Shown here piece by piece: positions 14,152-14,311 of a stretch of DNA of 14,311 nucleotides. The notes under the pieces were generated by a model. That model did no database searches and had not been told where the DNA came from. It worked only from the letters and a program-made list of their open reading frames with translations. Position 1 is the stretch's first letter. Each line of letters opens with the position of its first letter. Location of the stretch: contig JAGSPR010000244.1 of NCBI GenBank assembly GCA_018262455.1, positions 1 to 14,311 on the forward strand. The letters are read 5' to 3'. Origin of the DNA: Deltaproteobacteria bacterium (GTDB taxonomy: Bacteria > Myxococcota > Polyangia > Haliangiales > Haliangiaceae). Both the position numbers and the translations under genes were made by a program.

Positions 14152-14311
14152 ATCGACAACGGGCACGTCGGGATCACGAGCCCGTCCTCGGTCGCGAGCG
14201 TCGCCTTGTCCTTGCTCTGCGCGAACAGCTGCTGGAACCGCGCGCCGAACGCGTCGACCAGCGGGCGATAGCTCGCCGCGCCGTACCGCGTCACGTTCTC
14301 GAAACTGTTCT
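14148..14311 (-). CDS. C-terminal fragment of an unrecognised protein
   Basis: A minus-strand frame is open from the right edge of the window to a TAG at 14148-14150. It gives about 53 residues that include FENVTRYGAASYRPLVDAF, FQQLFAQSKDKATLA and a C-terminus LVIPTCPLSI. Its codons end mainly in G or C, as in the neighbouring genes, which supports it as the end of a real gene. I recognise no family from this piece. Its stop overlaps the stop codon of the thioredoxin gene within CTAG, so the two genes converge with no gap. Confidence 0.6.
   Translation of the reverse strand, partial: NSFENVTRYGAASYRPLVDAFGARFQQLFAQSKDKATLATEDGLVIPTCPLSI

Noticed and set aside
1..14311. A defence, CRISPR, phage or transposon system
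   Set aside because: No repeat array, nuclease, transposase, integrase, toxin pair or att-like repeat could be found by reading either strand.

Overview
The window is GC-rich (I judge well above 60% from the text; not counted) and densely coded, with strongly G/C-ending codons. It looks like a chromosomal segment of a Gram-negative bacterium. Several lipoproteins, a Cys-rich secreted protein with a Pro-Asp-Ala linker, and lipid-handling enzymes suggest a myxobacterium-like deltaproteobacterium (Myxococcota). That placement is inference from style, not from a marker gene. I see no rRNA, tRNA, CRISPR array, transposase, phage gene or integration site.

Layout. 1-687 (+): C-terminal part of a DUF885 putative metallohydrolase. 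729-1268 (-): bacterioferritin-like diiron protein. 1389-2723 (+): membrane-anchored ABC1/UbiB-family kinase-like protein, followed 88 nt later by a cyclopropane-fatty-acid synthase (2812-4023, +). Convergent to it is a three-His-box fatty acid desaturase (4136-5131, -). A 164-nt divergent region with an unusually AT-rich palindrome (5263-5288) separates the desaturase from a monoamine-oxidase-like flavoprotein (5296-6645, +). Two unrecognised plus-strand genes follow: a small His-rich lipoprotein (6716-6928) and a 352-residue protein with a Gly/Asp/Trp tail (6963-8021).

From 13554 down to 8022 the minus strand carries six genes in a row with gaps of only 22-54 nt, so they may form one operon. 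In transcription order they are: an MMPL/RND transporter, a CapA-like lipoprotein, a double zinc-ribbon membrane protein, a small secreted protein, a Cys-rich small protein and a Cys-rich lipoprotein. Divergent from the transporter is a thioredoxin 2 (trxC-like, 13729-14151, +). Its stop overlaps the stop of a truncated minus-strand gene that runs off the right edge.

Functional reading. The left half looks like membrane-lipid and redox housekeeping: a desaturase makes double bonds and CFA synthase converts them to cyclopropanes. The UbiB-like kinase and the flavin oxidase are neighbours whose substrates cannot be read from sequence. The six-gene minus-strand cluster looks like an envelope export or assembly module. 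It holds an RND-type pump, at least two lipoproteins, one signal-peptide protein and a zinc-ribbon membrane protein, and I cannot assign it to a described system. No gap exceeds 300 bases.
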